From contig JAEYRK010000109.1 of the NCBI GenBank assembly GCA_023435645.1, forward strand, positions 1-33,971: a DNA stretch of 33,971 nucleotides, in the 5' to 3' direction. This document shows positions 26,400 through 33,644 of this stretch, in pieces (positions within the stretch are counted from its first letter, which is position 1; the number at the start of each line of letters is the position of its first letter). The notes beneath the pieces were generated by a model. It worked only from the letters and a program-made list of their open reading frames with translations. It was not told where the DNA came from and made no database searches. This DNA is from Bacillota bacterium. Its GTDB lineage: Bacteria; Bacillota; Clostridia; Lachnospirales; Lachnospiraceae. The position numbers were made by a program, and so were the translations under genes.

Positions 26400-28048
26400 T
26401 AAAGACCCCTCCCCCCAATCAGCTTAAAGTCACTTTGCTCCATGCGCAGCAGCTCCATGACCTCATAGGCTGACGGATTCATATGTTTCAAGCCCCTCCC
26501 CTTCTTCTTCTCAAATTCTGCGAAGGTTCCGCATTTTAAGATCGTAATTTCCAATGGATCCATGCCGAGGATTCGCTTTAGGTCCTGATAATCCTGGTCT
26601 ACATATTTAAAATAGATGGATAAGTGCTCTCGTAAAACCTCCTTACTGATGGCTGCATTCGTCAACGCCTGCTTCTTCATCTCAACATAAAGATGCATGA
26701 TCGGTCGATTTTGCTTATTATATTCCTTTACAGCAAACCACTTCTCCACAGGCAGTCCGGACAGGTCAATTACCTCCTGTATGGAGCGCTCGGATATCCG
26801 AGTGAAGCCGGCGATGTCAATAATGGAAGGGATACGGTCTATGTATTTGAATCGGGGAATGCTGGTTCCGTCCTCATGATTTGTCAGCCCCACACACTGA
26901 TACATATCCCCTACACGGTATCTGGCAAAGGCTCCCCCCTTCAGTACAGAGATTACAATTTCATATTTTTCCCCGGGAACCACTTCGTTCATCAGATAGG
27001 TTTCCGGCTGGTAGGATGTATCCTCCAGATTTCGCAGCATATCCTTCTCAGGGATAAATTCGTAGAAACAAGCATCGGGAAAGAAGTACATGCCATTTCG
27101 AGTCCAGGTCTCGGTTCCAAGGACCGTGGGTTCTGTTCCTGCGAACACCTCCATCGGACGTATCCCCCAGAGCTCTTCAAGATCATCCTTATAGCAGTGA
27201 TTATCCGTTCCTGCACACATAAAGCCCTTCAGTCTGAATAAGTCCTTTGGCTTTAAGTCCCGATTTTCCTTTTTACAGCGGTATCTCGCTACAAGGAGCC
27301 TTAGCAGCATGCGAAGCGGTAGATGAAAAACACTAAAGCTTTTGGATTTCTCCCCCTGAGTTTTAGAAGTTCCCTTACTCATGGAGGACAGGCTGATACT
27401 GACATAATAGGAAACGCTACCCAGACCAAAGAAAAAATCAATGCCCTTTTTTAATCCCAGCTTAAAGCCCTTCTTATTCCGTTCGCTGAAGGACATCTTC
27501 ACAGCCTCTCTCACCGGCGGCAGGAACTCCATTTCAATCTCTTCACCCAAAGCCAGCGGCATCAGGCCGGTTGCATAGGGAAGAGGCGCCAGAGCATACA
27601 AAAAGGTATCCTTGGGCCGTACAGTAAACTTACCCTTCTCCGGACTGGTGGCAAGTAGCAGGCAGGCAATCATGTTATTGCGATAGGTATCCATCATGCT
27701 TTTGGTATAGGGAGCAACCTTGATCGGATGTTTTCCGCCCTCCCAGGTGGTCTGAATCCATACCAAGGGTTCATCCGGAAGCATCTCCCCCTTTTTCTGA
27801 AGAAGGATGTCCGCATAATCCCCGTAGGAGGTCAGGGGAACCATTCTACGGAATTCTTCGACGGTCTCCGGTCGTTTCCCCTTCAATATACTCTTACCAA
27901 GCTCACTATCTGACCATAGCTTAATCTGCTCCGTCATTAACCTATACTGAATATTCATATAAGCATCCAGGTCTAAATCCAAAAAACCGCAGTACTCTTT
28001 CCATATCAGATCTTGTTGATTAATCCGTAGCTTCTCCTCAAAATTCAT
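26399..28048 (-). CDS. GH3 (auxin-responsive promoter) family acyl-adenylating protein
   Basis: This 549-residue cytoplasmic protein belongs to the GH3 branch of ANL adenylating enzymes. In plants, GH3 enzymes join acyl acids such as indole-acetate or jasmonate to amino acids. Visible motifs are the Thr-Glu motif FAGTE (302-306) with the following LGTETW, and the YRVGD motif (377-381) in GGAFARYRVGDMYQCVG. A C-terminal domain contains SIIDIAGFTRISERSIQEVI. The ATP phosphate loop, usually SSGTTxGKPK, reads TTWEGGKHPIK (100-110) and is clearly divergent. Its AGGAGG site (28062-28067) overlaps the stop of the upstream methyltransferase gene and is 13 bases from the ATG. It is the middle gene of a tight three-gene operon. 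Bacterial GH3 proteins have largely unknown substrates; I infer acyl-acid activation, unproven given the altered loop. Confidence 0.85.
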   Translation of the reverse strand: MNFEEKLRINQQDLIWKEYCGFLDLDLDAYMNIQYRLMTEQIKLWSDSELGKSILKGKRPETVEEFRRMVPLTSYGDYADILLQKKGEMLPDEPLVWIQTTWEGGKHPIKVAPYTKSMMDTYRNNMIACLLLATSPEKGKFTVRPKDTFLYALAPLPYATGLMPLALGEEIEMEFLPPVREAVKMSFSERNKKGFKLGLKKGIDFFFGLGSVSYYVSISLSSMSKGTSKTQGEKSKSFSVFHLPLRMLLRLLVARYRCKKENRDLKPKDLFRLKGFMCAGTDNHCYKDDLEELWGIRPMEVFAGTEPTVLGTETWTRNGMYFFPDACFYEFIPEKDMLRNLEDTSYQPETYLMNEVVPGEKYEIVISVLKGGAFARYRVGDMYQCVGLTNHEDGTSIPRFKYIDRIPSIIDIAGFTRISERSIQEVIDLSGLPVEKWFAVKEYNKQNRPIMHLYVEMKKQALTNAAISKEVLREHLSIYFKYVDQDYQDLKRILGMDPLEITILKCGTFAEFEKKKGRGLKHMNPSAYEVMELLRMEQSDFKLIGGRGL

Positions 28049-28065
28049 TTAATTTAATTAGCCTC

Positions 28066-28632
28066 CTATAGTGAAATAGTCTTCATACATTTCCTTATAC
28101 TGTGTATTCCAGGTATTAAAAATGGGGTTTCCTGCTTATATTGCTTATAATCCGGAAATATCCTCATAAAGGTCCAGGAGTCCTGAAATATGACATAGAG
28201 CACATTCAAACCACTGAAGATGGCCGATGCTATATAAAATATGGGCAGCTGCAGCATAAGTCCTAAGAATAAGTACATCCCGATGAACCAGAGTACTCCC
28301 GGATGTCTGCACAGGGCATAGACCCCGTTCTGATACACCTTAGGGGGAGCCTCAGTCCCTAAATAGGTGTCTTGAAAGGGGAGGGCGAAAAACAAGGTAT
28401 AGATCAGCAGTGTAAGAAATACTGCCGCCATCAATCCACAAAGACCAGTCCTGATGATAGAAAGCTTAACCTGGTCTGCGGTGGAAATAATGATCCCCGT
28501 CGTAGCAGCCGTCAATAAGCAGATACCCGCAAAAAAGCAACCCTTTAACAGCTTATTCTTTATAATGATGCTGTTAATGTCATATAAAAAGAAAAGCAGA
28601 TAAGCCATAATACCCAGAATAATGAAAACCAT
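28066..28632 (-). CDS. ICMT/PEMT-like integral membrane methyltransferase family protein
   Basis: This 188-residue, very hydrophobic protein has about five membrane helices. The second half has the isoprenylcysteine-carboxyl/phospholipid methyltransferase layout. NGVYALCRHPGVLWFIGMYL carries the RHP (109-111) used for S-adenosylmethionine binding, and IFPDYKQYKQETPFLIP (158-174) matches the terminal Y..Y....P..IP pattern. In place of the usual Glu pair before that segment there is QDSWTF, so catalysis is plausible but not certain. Bacterial relatives methylate small lipophilic acids or lipids, and many are uncharacterised. The ATG has GGGGGA 8 bases upstream. The gene starts an operon from the promoter at 28666-28694 and its stop lies 17 bases before the GH3-like start. 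Confidence 0.75.
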   Translation of the reverse strand: MVFIILGIMAYLLFFLYDINSIIIKNKLLKGCFFAGICLLTAATTGIIISTADQVKLSIIRTGLCGLMAAVFLTLLIYTLFFALPFQDTYLGTEAPPKVYQNGVYALCRHPGVLWFIGMYLFLGLMLQLPIFYIASAIFSGLNVLYVIFQDSWTFMRIFPDYKQYKQETPFLIPGIHSIRKCMKTISL

Positions 28633-28665
28633 GACTATATTCCCCCAATTTAGATTCTATGTAAG

Positions 28666-28694
28666 ATTTTAACATATATTTTTGTATTTTCCAA
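28666..28694 (-). promoter_or_regulatory. Promoter of the methyltransferase-GH3-HD-GYP operon
   Basis: On the minus strand, -35 TTGGAA (28689-28694) and -10 TAAAAT (28666-28671) are 17 bases apart, with the start codon at 28632. No other promoter is needed for the two downstream genes, which touch or nearly touch. Confidence 0.6.
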
Positions 28695-28955
28695 TAGGAA
28701 TTTCTAATTATTTACATTTTATATAAAATGTTTCCTTTTTGATCCTATATTCCAACCACAGATGGGGCCAATTGCATTGATTTCAGGACTTTCCTTCTGA
28801 TGATGTACTAACAAATCCTCTCCTAACATAAGCATATACAAACAAGAATAAGGAGCGACCTGTCGCTTGAAACAAGTAAATGTAAGACTCAATCCTTTGG
28901 TTGGCAGACTTAATTTGCCCACGGTAATAAAAACAGTGATTTTCCGGGGGATCAG

Positions 28956-29126
28956 ATGGAAAGCCTGATCATTGCAACCCAGGTCGGTGAAATCTACTCC
29001 TATAGAAACGGAGCACTCGGAACCTTTCTTGATAACACTGCCATCGAAGGACTTATTGCTTATCAGTGCTTGCGAGCTGAGGTAAGGCCTGCTTATTCCA
29101 AGCCCTGTTACCTACTCATAACTTAA
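28956..29126 (+). CDS. Possible small ORF, 56 residues, function unknown
   Basis: The ATG at 28956 follows GGGGG (28946-28950) by 5 bases. A plausible promoter, TTGGCA (28901-28906) and TAATAA (28925-28930) 18 bases apart, lies upstream. The peptide starts MESLIIATQVGEIYSYRNG and continues ALGTFLDNTAIEGLIAYQC, a non-random looking sequence of soluble-protein type. The last 15 residues look less natural. It could be a real small protein or the 5' remnant of a truncated gene. I recognise no family. Confidence 0.35.
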   Translation: MESLIIATQVGEIYSYRNGALGTFLDNTAIEGLIAYQCLRAEVRPAYSKPCYLLIT

Positions 29127-29176
29127 AAAAGAAGCTGGCCATCAACAGTTGTACACCGCTGATGTGACAGCTTCTT
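29120..29176 (-). terminator. Rho-independent terminator of galactokinase
   Basis: The outer stem AAGAAGCTG (29129-29137) / CAGCTTCTT (29168-29176) has an inner ATCA/TGAT pairing. On the minus strand it is followed by TTTTAAGTT continuing from the stem's own Ts. It lies 100 bases after the galK stop. Confidence 0.7.
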
Positions 29177-29275
29177 AAATACGTAAAATTGTCAACACAA
29201 GTTTTCAAGGCTAAGCCTTGGTTCAATAATTGTCCCTTCATATTCAATTTCAGCCAGCAAGCTAATAAGGCCTGC

Positions 29276-30517
29276 CTAAAGAGTCAATCCTTCTCTCCTC
29301 CCACCAAGTCTCCTAACCATCGGACCTTCCCCGGCGTCCACAAGATAAAAGCTTGCTTCATAACCAATCCGCTCCAGGTACTCCTGTCCCACAGCCCGGA
29401 CAAACTCTTCCAGGTAGGCTTCCTGCACAATACCTACGGCACAGCCACCAAACCCTGCACCGGTCATTCTGGCTCCGTAGACTCCTCCCTGCTTCAGTGC
29501 TGCTTCCACAATCGTATCCAGTTCTAATCCTGTTACCTCGTAGTCATTTCTTAAGGATTCATGGGATTCCACCATTAGCCTGCCGAACAATGCAAGATCA
29601 TGTTTCTGTAGGGCCTCTGCTGCCCGGAGGGTTCTCTGATTTTCAGATACGGCATGACGCGCCCGCCTTCGATTGGTTGGATCCTCGATATATTCCTGAT
29701 ACTCCCTAAACTGCTCCTCTGATAAATCACCGAGGGTATTAATCTGCAGGACCTTTTGTAATTGTGCAAGGGCTCTCTCACATTCACTTCTTCTCTTGTT
29801 ATATTCCGAGGCCTCCAATCCCCGTTTTTTATTCGTATTCATAATTACAATTTTTGAATCGCCTAATTGTAACGGAGCATATACATAGGACAAATCCGCT
29901 GTGTCGAGAAAGATCGCATACCCCTTCTTCCCCATGGCAATGGCAAACTGATCCATAATACCGCAATTTACCCCGATAAAAAGATTCTCTGCCTTCTGAC
30001 AGAGTAAGGCGAGCTTTATTGGGTCAATCGGAAGCCGAAAGATGTCCCTTAGGATAAAGCCGGTTAATACCTCTATGGAGGCTGAGGAGGATAGTCCGGA
30101 GCCATGGGGTATCGTTCCGTAATAAAGAAGGTCCATCCCATGTGTTATCTCATATCCCTCCCTCTGAACCGCCCAAATCACACCCTTGGGATAGTTCGTC
30201 CAGGAATCCTCCCTCCTATATTCCAGATTCTCTAGGGATACCTCGATCACCCCTGTCTCAGTAAAATTCATAGAATAGAACCGGAGTAGCTTATCCTTCC
30301 TTGGTTGCACAACACAATACGTTCCTATGGTCAATGCACAGGGAAACACATGCCCCCCATTATAGTCCGTATGCTCCCCAATTAGGTTCACACGCCCCGG
30401 TGCAAAGAAACTCTCATGATCACCTATGGAGTCAAATATCCGATTAAACTCTTGAATGATTTCTCTCTCAATGCTCTTATCTTCCATGCTCTTATCTCCC
30501 ATACACCGATCTCCCAT
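29276..30517 (-). CDS. galK: Galactokinase
   Basis: This GHMP kinase of up to 413 residues matches galactokinase throughout. FFAPGRVNLIGEHTDYNGGHVFP is the galactokinase signature near residue 38. GTIPHGSGLSSSASIEV is the ATP-binding GLSSSAS loop, NCGIMDQFAIAMGK carries the catalytic Asp, and RMTGAGFGGCAVGIV is the third GHMP motif. It phosphorylates galactose at C1 with ATP, the entry of the Leloir pathway. No galT or galE is adjacent. The N-terminus is uncertain: Met codons at 30517, 30502 and 30487 lie in three 15-base tandem repeats, and each has a GGGAG/GAGG-like site 5-8 bases upstream. A strong promoter lies at 30608-30636. Confidence 0.95.
   Translation of the reverse strand: MGDRCMGDKSMEDKSIEREIIQEFNRIFDSIGDHESFFAPGRVNLIGEHTDYNGGHVFPCALTIGTYCVVQPRKDKLLRFYSMNFTETGVIEVSLENLEYRREDSWTNYPKGVIWAVQREGYEITHGMDLLYYGTIPHGSGLSSSASIEVLTGFILRDIFRLPIDPIKLALLCQKAENLFIGVNCGIMDQFAIAMGKKGYAIFLDTADLSYVYAPLQLGDSKIVIMNTNKKRGLEASEYNKRRSECERALAQLQKVLQINTLGDLSEEQFREYQEYIEDPTNRRRARHAVSENQRTLRAAEALQKHDLALFGRLMVESHESLRNDYEVTGLELDTIVEAALKQGGVYGARMTGAGFGGCAVGIVQEAYLEEFVRAVGQEYLERIGYEASFYLVDAGEGPMVRRLGGRREGLTL
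30473..30517 (-). repeat. Three tandem 15-base repeats over the galK start
   Basis: Read on the minus strand the units are ATGGGAGATCGGTGT, ATGGGAGATAAGAGC and ATGGAAGATAAGAGC. Each contains an in-frame ATG, and each GGGAGA can serve as the ribosome binding site for the ATG of the next unit. The encoded N-terminus is MGDRC-MGDKS-MEDKS. Confidence 0.8.
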
Positions 30518-30607
30518 CCCATCCTCTTAGCCCAAGTCGTGCTAATGACAAGGGAAATCTGTAAATTCAACACTTATATACCCATATACCCTTATATCCT
30601 TATGCTC

Positions 30608-30648
30608 ATTATAAAGAATACCCTTTGCCTTGTAAAGGTCAGCACCTT
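30608..30648 (-). promoter_or_regulatory. galK promoter with overlapping inverted repeat
   Basis: On the minus strand, -35 TTTACA (30631-30636) and consensus -10 TATAAT (30608-30613) are 17 bases apart. The inverted repeat AAGGT-CAGC-ACCTT (30635-30648) overlaps the -35 and is a candidate operator. The leader of about 85 bases contains GGGTATAT direct repeats. Confidence 0.65.
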
Positions 30649-30690
30649 AATGAATGCCAATACATTTCTAATGTAAATATTTATGCGATA

Positions 30691-30699
30691 TGTTATAAT
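30691..30699 (+). promoter_or_regulatory. Extended -10 promoter of trkA-trkH
   Basis: TGTTATAAT gives the extended -10 form TGnTATAAT with no good -35 element. A palindrome TACAT-TTCTA-ATGTA (30661-30675) covers the -35 zone and could be an activator or repressor site. The leader to the ATG is about 30 bases. Confidence 0.55.
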
Positions 30700-30734
30700 A
30701 GTACAAAATACAACAAAGGAGCATCCTGAAGGAA

Positions 30735-32090
30735 ATGAAAATCATTATAGTTGGTTGTGGTAAGGTAGGATCCGCACTAGCTGAACAGCTTGACAGAGAA
30801 GGGCATGAAATCACGTTAATCGATCATAAAGCCTCTGCCATTCATAACATCAGCAATACCCTTGATGTTCTGGGTATCATAGGAAATGGAGCAAGCTATA
30901 GCATTCAGATGTCAGCAGGAATAGAATCTGCAGATTTACTTATCGCCGTCACAGGCTCTGACGAGTTGAATCTTCTCTGCTGTCTGATTGCAAAAAAGGC
31001 CGGCAATTGTCACACCATTGCCCGAGTCAGAAACCCGCAGTACAATGGTGAAATAGAGTTCATCAAGGAGGGAATGGGTCTCTCCCTGGTAATCAATCCA
31101 GAGCTGGAAACAGCGACTGACATCGCCCGTTTGGTGCGACTTCCTTCAGCCATCAATATTGATGTCTTTGCCAAGGGTAAGGTGGAGCTGCTGCAATTAA
31201 AAATACCAGCAAACTCTGTTCTGCATCATATGCAGATCAAGAACATCCCCAATCAATTGCACTGTAACATCCTTGTATGTGCGGTGGAGCGTGGGGAACA
31301 GGTAAGTACTCCGGCCGGTAACTTTGTTCTTCAATCAGGGGATAAGATATCCATTGTTGCTACTCCAAGAAATGCACTGGAATTCTTTCATAAAATCGGT
31401 ATTACAACGACACCCATTAAAAATGTCTTAATTGTGGGCGGTGGCAATATTGCCATTTATCTGACAGAGAAGTTTAGCGATATGGGTATTAAGGTGAAAA
31501 TCATAGAGCAGGATCGAGACCGCTGTGAGCTGTTAAGCGAAGTACTTCCCGAAGCACTGATTATCCATGCCAATGCTTCCGACCATAATGTACTCATTGA
31601 AGAAGGGATCGAAAGCATGGATGCTTTCATCTCCCTTACAAATTTGGATGAAGAAAATATTCTACTGTCCCTTTACGCCCATAAGAACTCCCGAGCGAAG
31701 GTATTTACGAAGATTACGAGGCTGACCTATGATGAGATCATTGCAGACATGCCGCTGGGAACCATTGTGAAGCCAAAGCTTATCACAGCCGACCGTATCG
31801 TACAACATGCCCGAGCGATGCAGAATCCGAAGGGCAGTCATGTCGAGACCTTATATAAGATTATTGATGATAAGGCAGAAGCCCTGGAGTTTCGCGTAAG
31901 AGGAAGTTCCAGGCTAGTTGGTATCCCCATAGCCAAGCTGTCCTTAAAGTCTGATCTTTTGATATGCTGTATTTACCGCAAGAATAAAGTCATCATCCCA
32001 AACGGTCAGGATTCCCTGAAAATAGGCGATTCTGTGATTATCGTTACCACCAGAACAGGACTGGATGATCTTGACGATATCTTAGAATAA
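30735..32090 (+). CDS. trkA: Trk potassium uptake system peripheral protein TrkA
   Basis: This 451-residue cytoplasmic NAD(H)-binding gating subunit has two RCK units in tandem. The first (1-~220) starts MKIIIVGCGKVGSALAEQL with a GxGxxG loop and has VINPELETATDIARLVRLP and AGNFVLQSGDKISIVATP. The second (~228-451) starts VLIVGGGNIAIYLTEKFSDMG and closes with DSLKIGDSVIIVTT. The full double-RCK length is that of classical TrkA rather than single-RCK KtrA. It controls the TrkH channel encoded 12 bases downstream. An AAGGAG lies 13 bases before the ATG and a GAAGG directly before it, so the ribosome binding site is slightly unusual. Confidence 0.95.
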   Translation: MKIIIVGCGKVGSALAEQLDREGHEITLIDHKASAIHNISNTLDVLGIIGNGASYSIQMSAGIESADLLIAVTGSDELNLLCCLIAKKAGNCHTIARVRNPQYNGEIEFIKEGMGLSLVINPELETATDIARLVRLPSAINIDVFAKGKVELLQLKIPANSVLHHMQIKNIPNQLHCNILVCAVERGEQVSTPAGNFVLQSGDKISIVATPRNALEFFHKIGITTTPIKNVLIVGGGNIAIYLTEKFSDMGIKVKIIEQDRDRCELLSEVLPEALIIHANASDHNVLIEEGIESMDAFISLTNLDEENILLSLYAHKNSRAKVFTKITRLTYDEIIADMPLGTIVKPKLITADRIVQHARAMQNPKGSHVETLYKIIDDKAEALEFRVRGSSRLVGIPIAKLSLKSDLLICCIYRKNKVIIPNGQDSLKIGDSVIIVTTRTGLDDLDDILE

Positions 32091-32102
32091 ACAGGAGTAA
32101 TT

Positions 32103-33536
32103 ATGAATAAATCAATTATTTTACACATTATTGGCTGGATTCTAACTGTTGAGGCGGCACTGTTGGCACTACCGGCCATCGTTGCAGTTATTTATGGGGA
32201 GCAAAGTGGCTTTGCTTTTTTGATCACCATTGGTCTGTGCTTACTGATCGGGGTACCCTTGGTGCTTAGAATGCCTAAAAGTAATCTCTTCTTTTCAAAG
32301 GAGGGTTTTATCAGTGTTGCCCTAGGCTGGATTGTTCTAAGTATTATGGGTGCACTACCCTTTTATATCAGCGGTGAGATACCCAGCTTTACGGATGCAC
32401 TCTTTGAGGTAATCTCCGGCTTTACTACAACCGGCTCCAGCATTTTAACCGATGTGGAGGCTCTCTCCAAGAGTATGCTGTTTTGGAGAAGCTTTACTCA
32501 TTGGATTGGCGGTATGGGAATACTTGTGTTCATTCTTGCTATCCTTCCAATGACCGGTGGAGAACGGATTCACATCCTCCGTGCTGAGAGTCCCGGTCCA
32601 TCCATTTCCAAGCTAACCCCTAGGATGAAGACCTCGGCCATCATCCTGTATGCCATCTATTTGGGTATGACCCTGCTACAGATTCTGCTGCTGCTACTTG
32701 GTAATATGCCAGCCTTTGATGCCCTGACTCTCACCTTCGGTACGGCCGGAACCGGTGGCTTTGCCATCAAAAATTCAAGCCTTGCGGATTATTCCACCTA
32801 CGATCAGCTGATTATCACCATATTCATGTTTTTATTTGGTGTGAATTTTAATGTCTATTACCTACTCTTATTTCGCAAGTTTAAGATTGCTTTTAAAAGC
32901 GAAGAATTAAGATCCTACTTCCTGATCGTGTTAGGATCAATTCTATTAATTGCCTATAACCTGGGAGGCATCAAGAACTTTTTTGGTTCCCTGCATCATT
33001 CAGCGTTTCAGGTTTCCTCGGTCATTACGACCACCGGCTATGCTACAGTTGATTTTAATACCTGGCCCACCTTTTCGAAATACATCCTGGTATTTCTCAT
33101 GTTCATCGGTGCCTGTGCAGGCAGCACCGGCGGTGGTATGAAGGTTTCCCGTATTATTATCCTATTTAAGACCTTGGGGAAGGAATTATCCTATCTAGTG
33201 CACAAGCGCAGTGTTAAGATATTGAAATTTGACGGAATGAAAATAGAACACGAGGTGCTACGCTCCATCAATGTTTTTTTCGTCTCCTATCTATTTATCT
33301 TTGCCGCCTCTGTTCTGCTGGTTTCCCTGGATAATCTCGATTTTACATCCAGCTTCACTGCTGTAGCAGCGACACTCAATAACGTCGGACCTGGTCTTGA
33401 GGTAGTCGGTCCCTTAGGGAACTTCAGCTCCTTTTCGGATCTTTCTAAATTTGTTATGATGTTTGACATGCTTGCGGGAAGGCTTGAGGTTTTCCCCTTG
33501 CTGCTACTCTTTATGCCAAGCACCTGGAAGAAGTAA
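32103..33536 (+). CDS. trkH: TrkH-family potassium uptake membrane protein
   Basis: This 477-residue integral membrane protein belongs to the SKT superfamily, with four pore loops. ISGFTTTGSSIL, FGTAGTGGFAIKN, ITTTGYATVDFNTWP and NNVGPGLEVVGP carry the filter glycines in order. The protein ends at the family's typical MLAGRLEVFPLLLLFMPSTWKK, so it is complete. It imports potassium across the cell membrane together with TrkA. AGGAG lies 5 bases before the ATG. It forms a two-gene operon with trkA. Confidence 0.95.
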   Translation: MNKSIILHIIGWILTVEAALLALPAIVAVIYGEQSGFAFLITIGLCLLIGVPLVLRMPKSNLFFSKEGFISVALGWIVLSIMGALPFYISGEIPSFTDALFEVISGFTTTGSSILTDVEALSKSMLFWRSFTHWIGGMGILVFILAILPMTGGERIHILRAESPGPSISKLTPRMKTSAIILYAIYLGMTLLQILLLLLGNMPAFDALTLTFGTAGTGGFAIKNSSLADYSTYDQLIITIFMFLFGVNFNVYYLLLFRKFKIAFKSEELRSYFLIVLGSILLIAYNLGGIKNFFGSLHHSAFQVSSVITTTGYATVDFNTWPTFSKYILVFLMFIGACAGSTGGGMKVSRIIILFKTLGKELSYLVHKRSVKILKFDGMKIEHEVLRSINVFFVSYLFIFAASVLLVSLDNLDFTSSFTAVAATLNNVGPGLEVVGPLGNFSSFSDLSKFVMMFDMLAGRLEVFPLLLLFMPSTWKK

Positions 33537-33592
33537 TTTTAATGAAAGCTGCTAAGTCGTGGCAGCCAATGGATTGGCAAGGTTTAGCCGAA

Positions 33593-33626
33593 AAAGGGCG
33601 TCGTACATAGTAGTACGCTGCCCTTT
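33593..33626. terminator. Terminator of trkA-trkH, probably bidirectional
   Basis: The stem AAAGGGC..GTAC / GTAC..GCCCTTT has a short loop and is followed by TCCTTTTATAA on the plus strand. On the minus strand the same stem, followed by TTCGGC, ends the right-edge gene. A smaller stem, GCTGC/GCAGC, lies just before it near 33549-33567. Confidence 0.7.
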
Positions 33627-33644
33627 CCTTTTATAACCGAGTGC

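Larger units (their letters stand above)
28633..29275. other. Gene-poor gap of about 640 bases
   Basis: It holds the promoter of the methyltransferase operon at one end and the terminator of galactokinase at the other. Between them lie one possible 56-codon ORF (28956-29126), a short AGCGAC/GTCGCT hairpin near 28855, and a perfect 15-base palindrome CAAGGCTAAGCCTTG (29206-29220). A 67-codon minus-strand frame (28719-28922) has a GTG start without a ribosome binding site and is not accepted. The gap could be the relic of a lost gene. Confidence 0.5.

Noticed and set aside
28719..28922. 67-codon minus-strand frame in the gap before galK
   Set aside because: GTG start with no ribosome binding site, no recognisable motif, and its tail runs toward the promoter zone of the methyltransferase operon.
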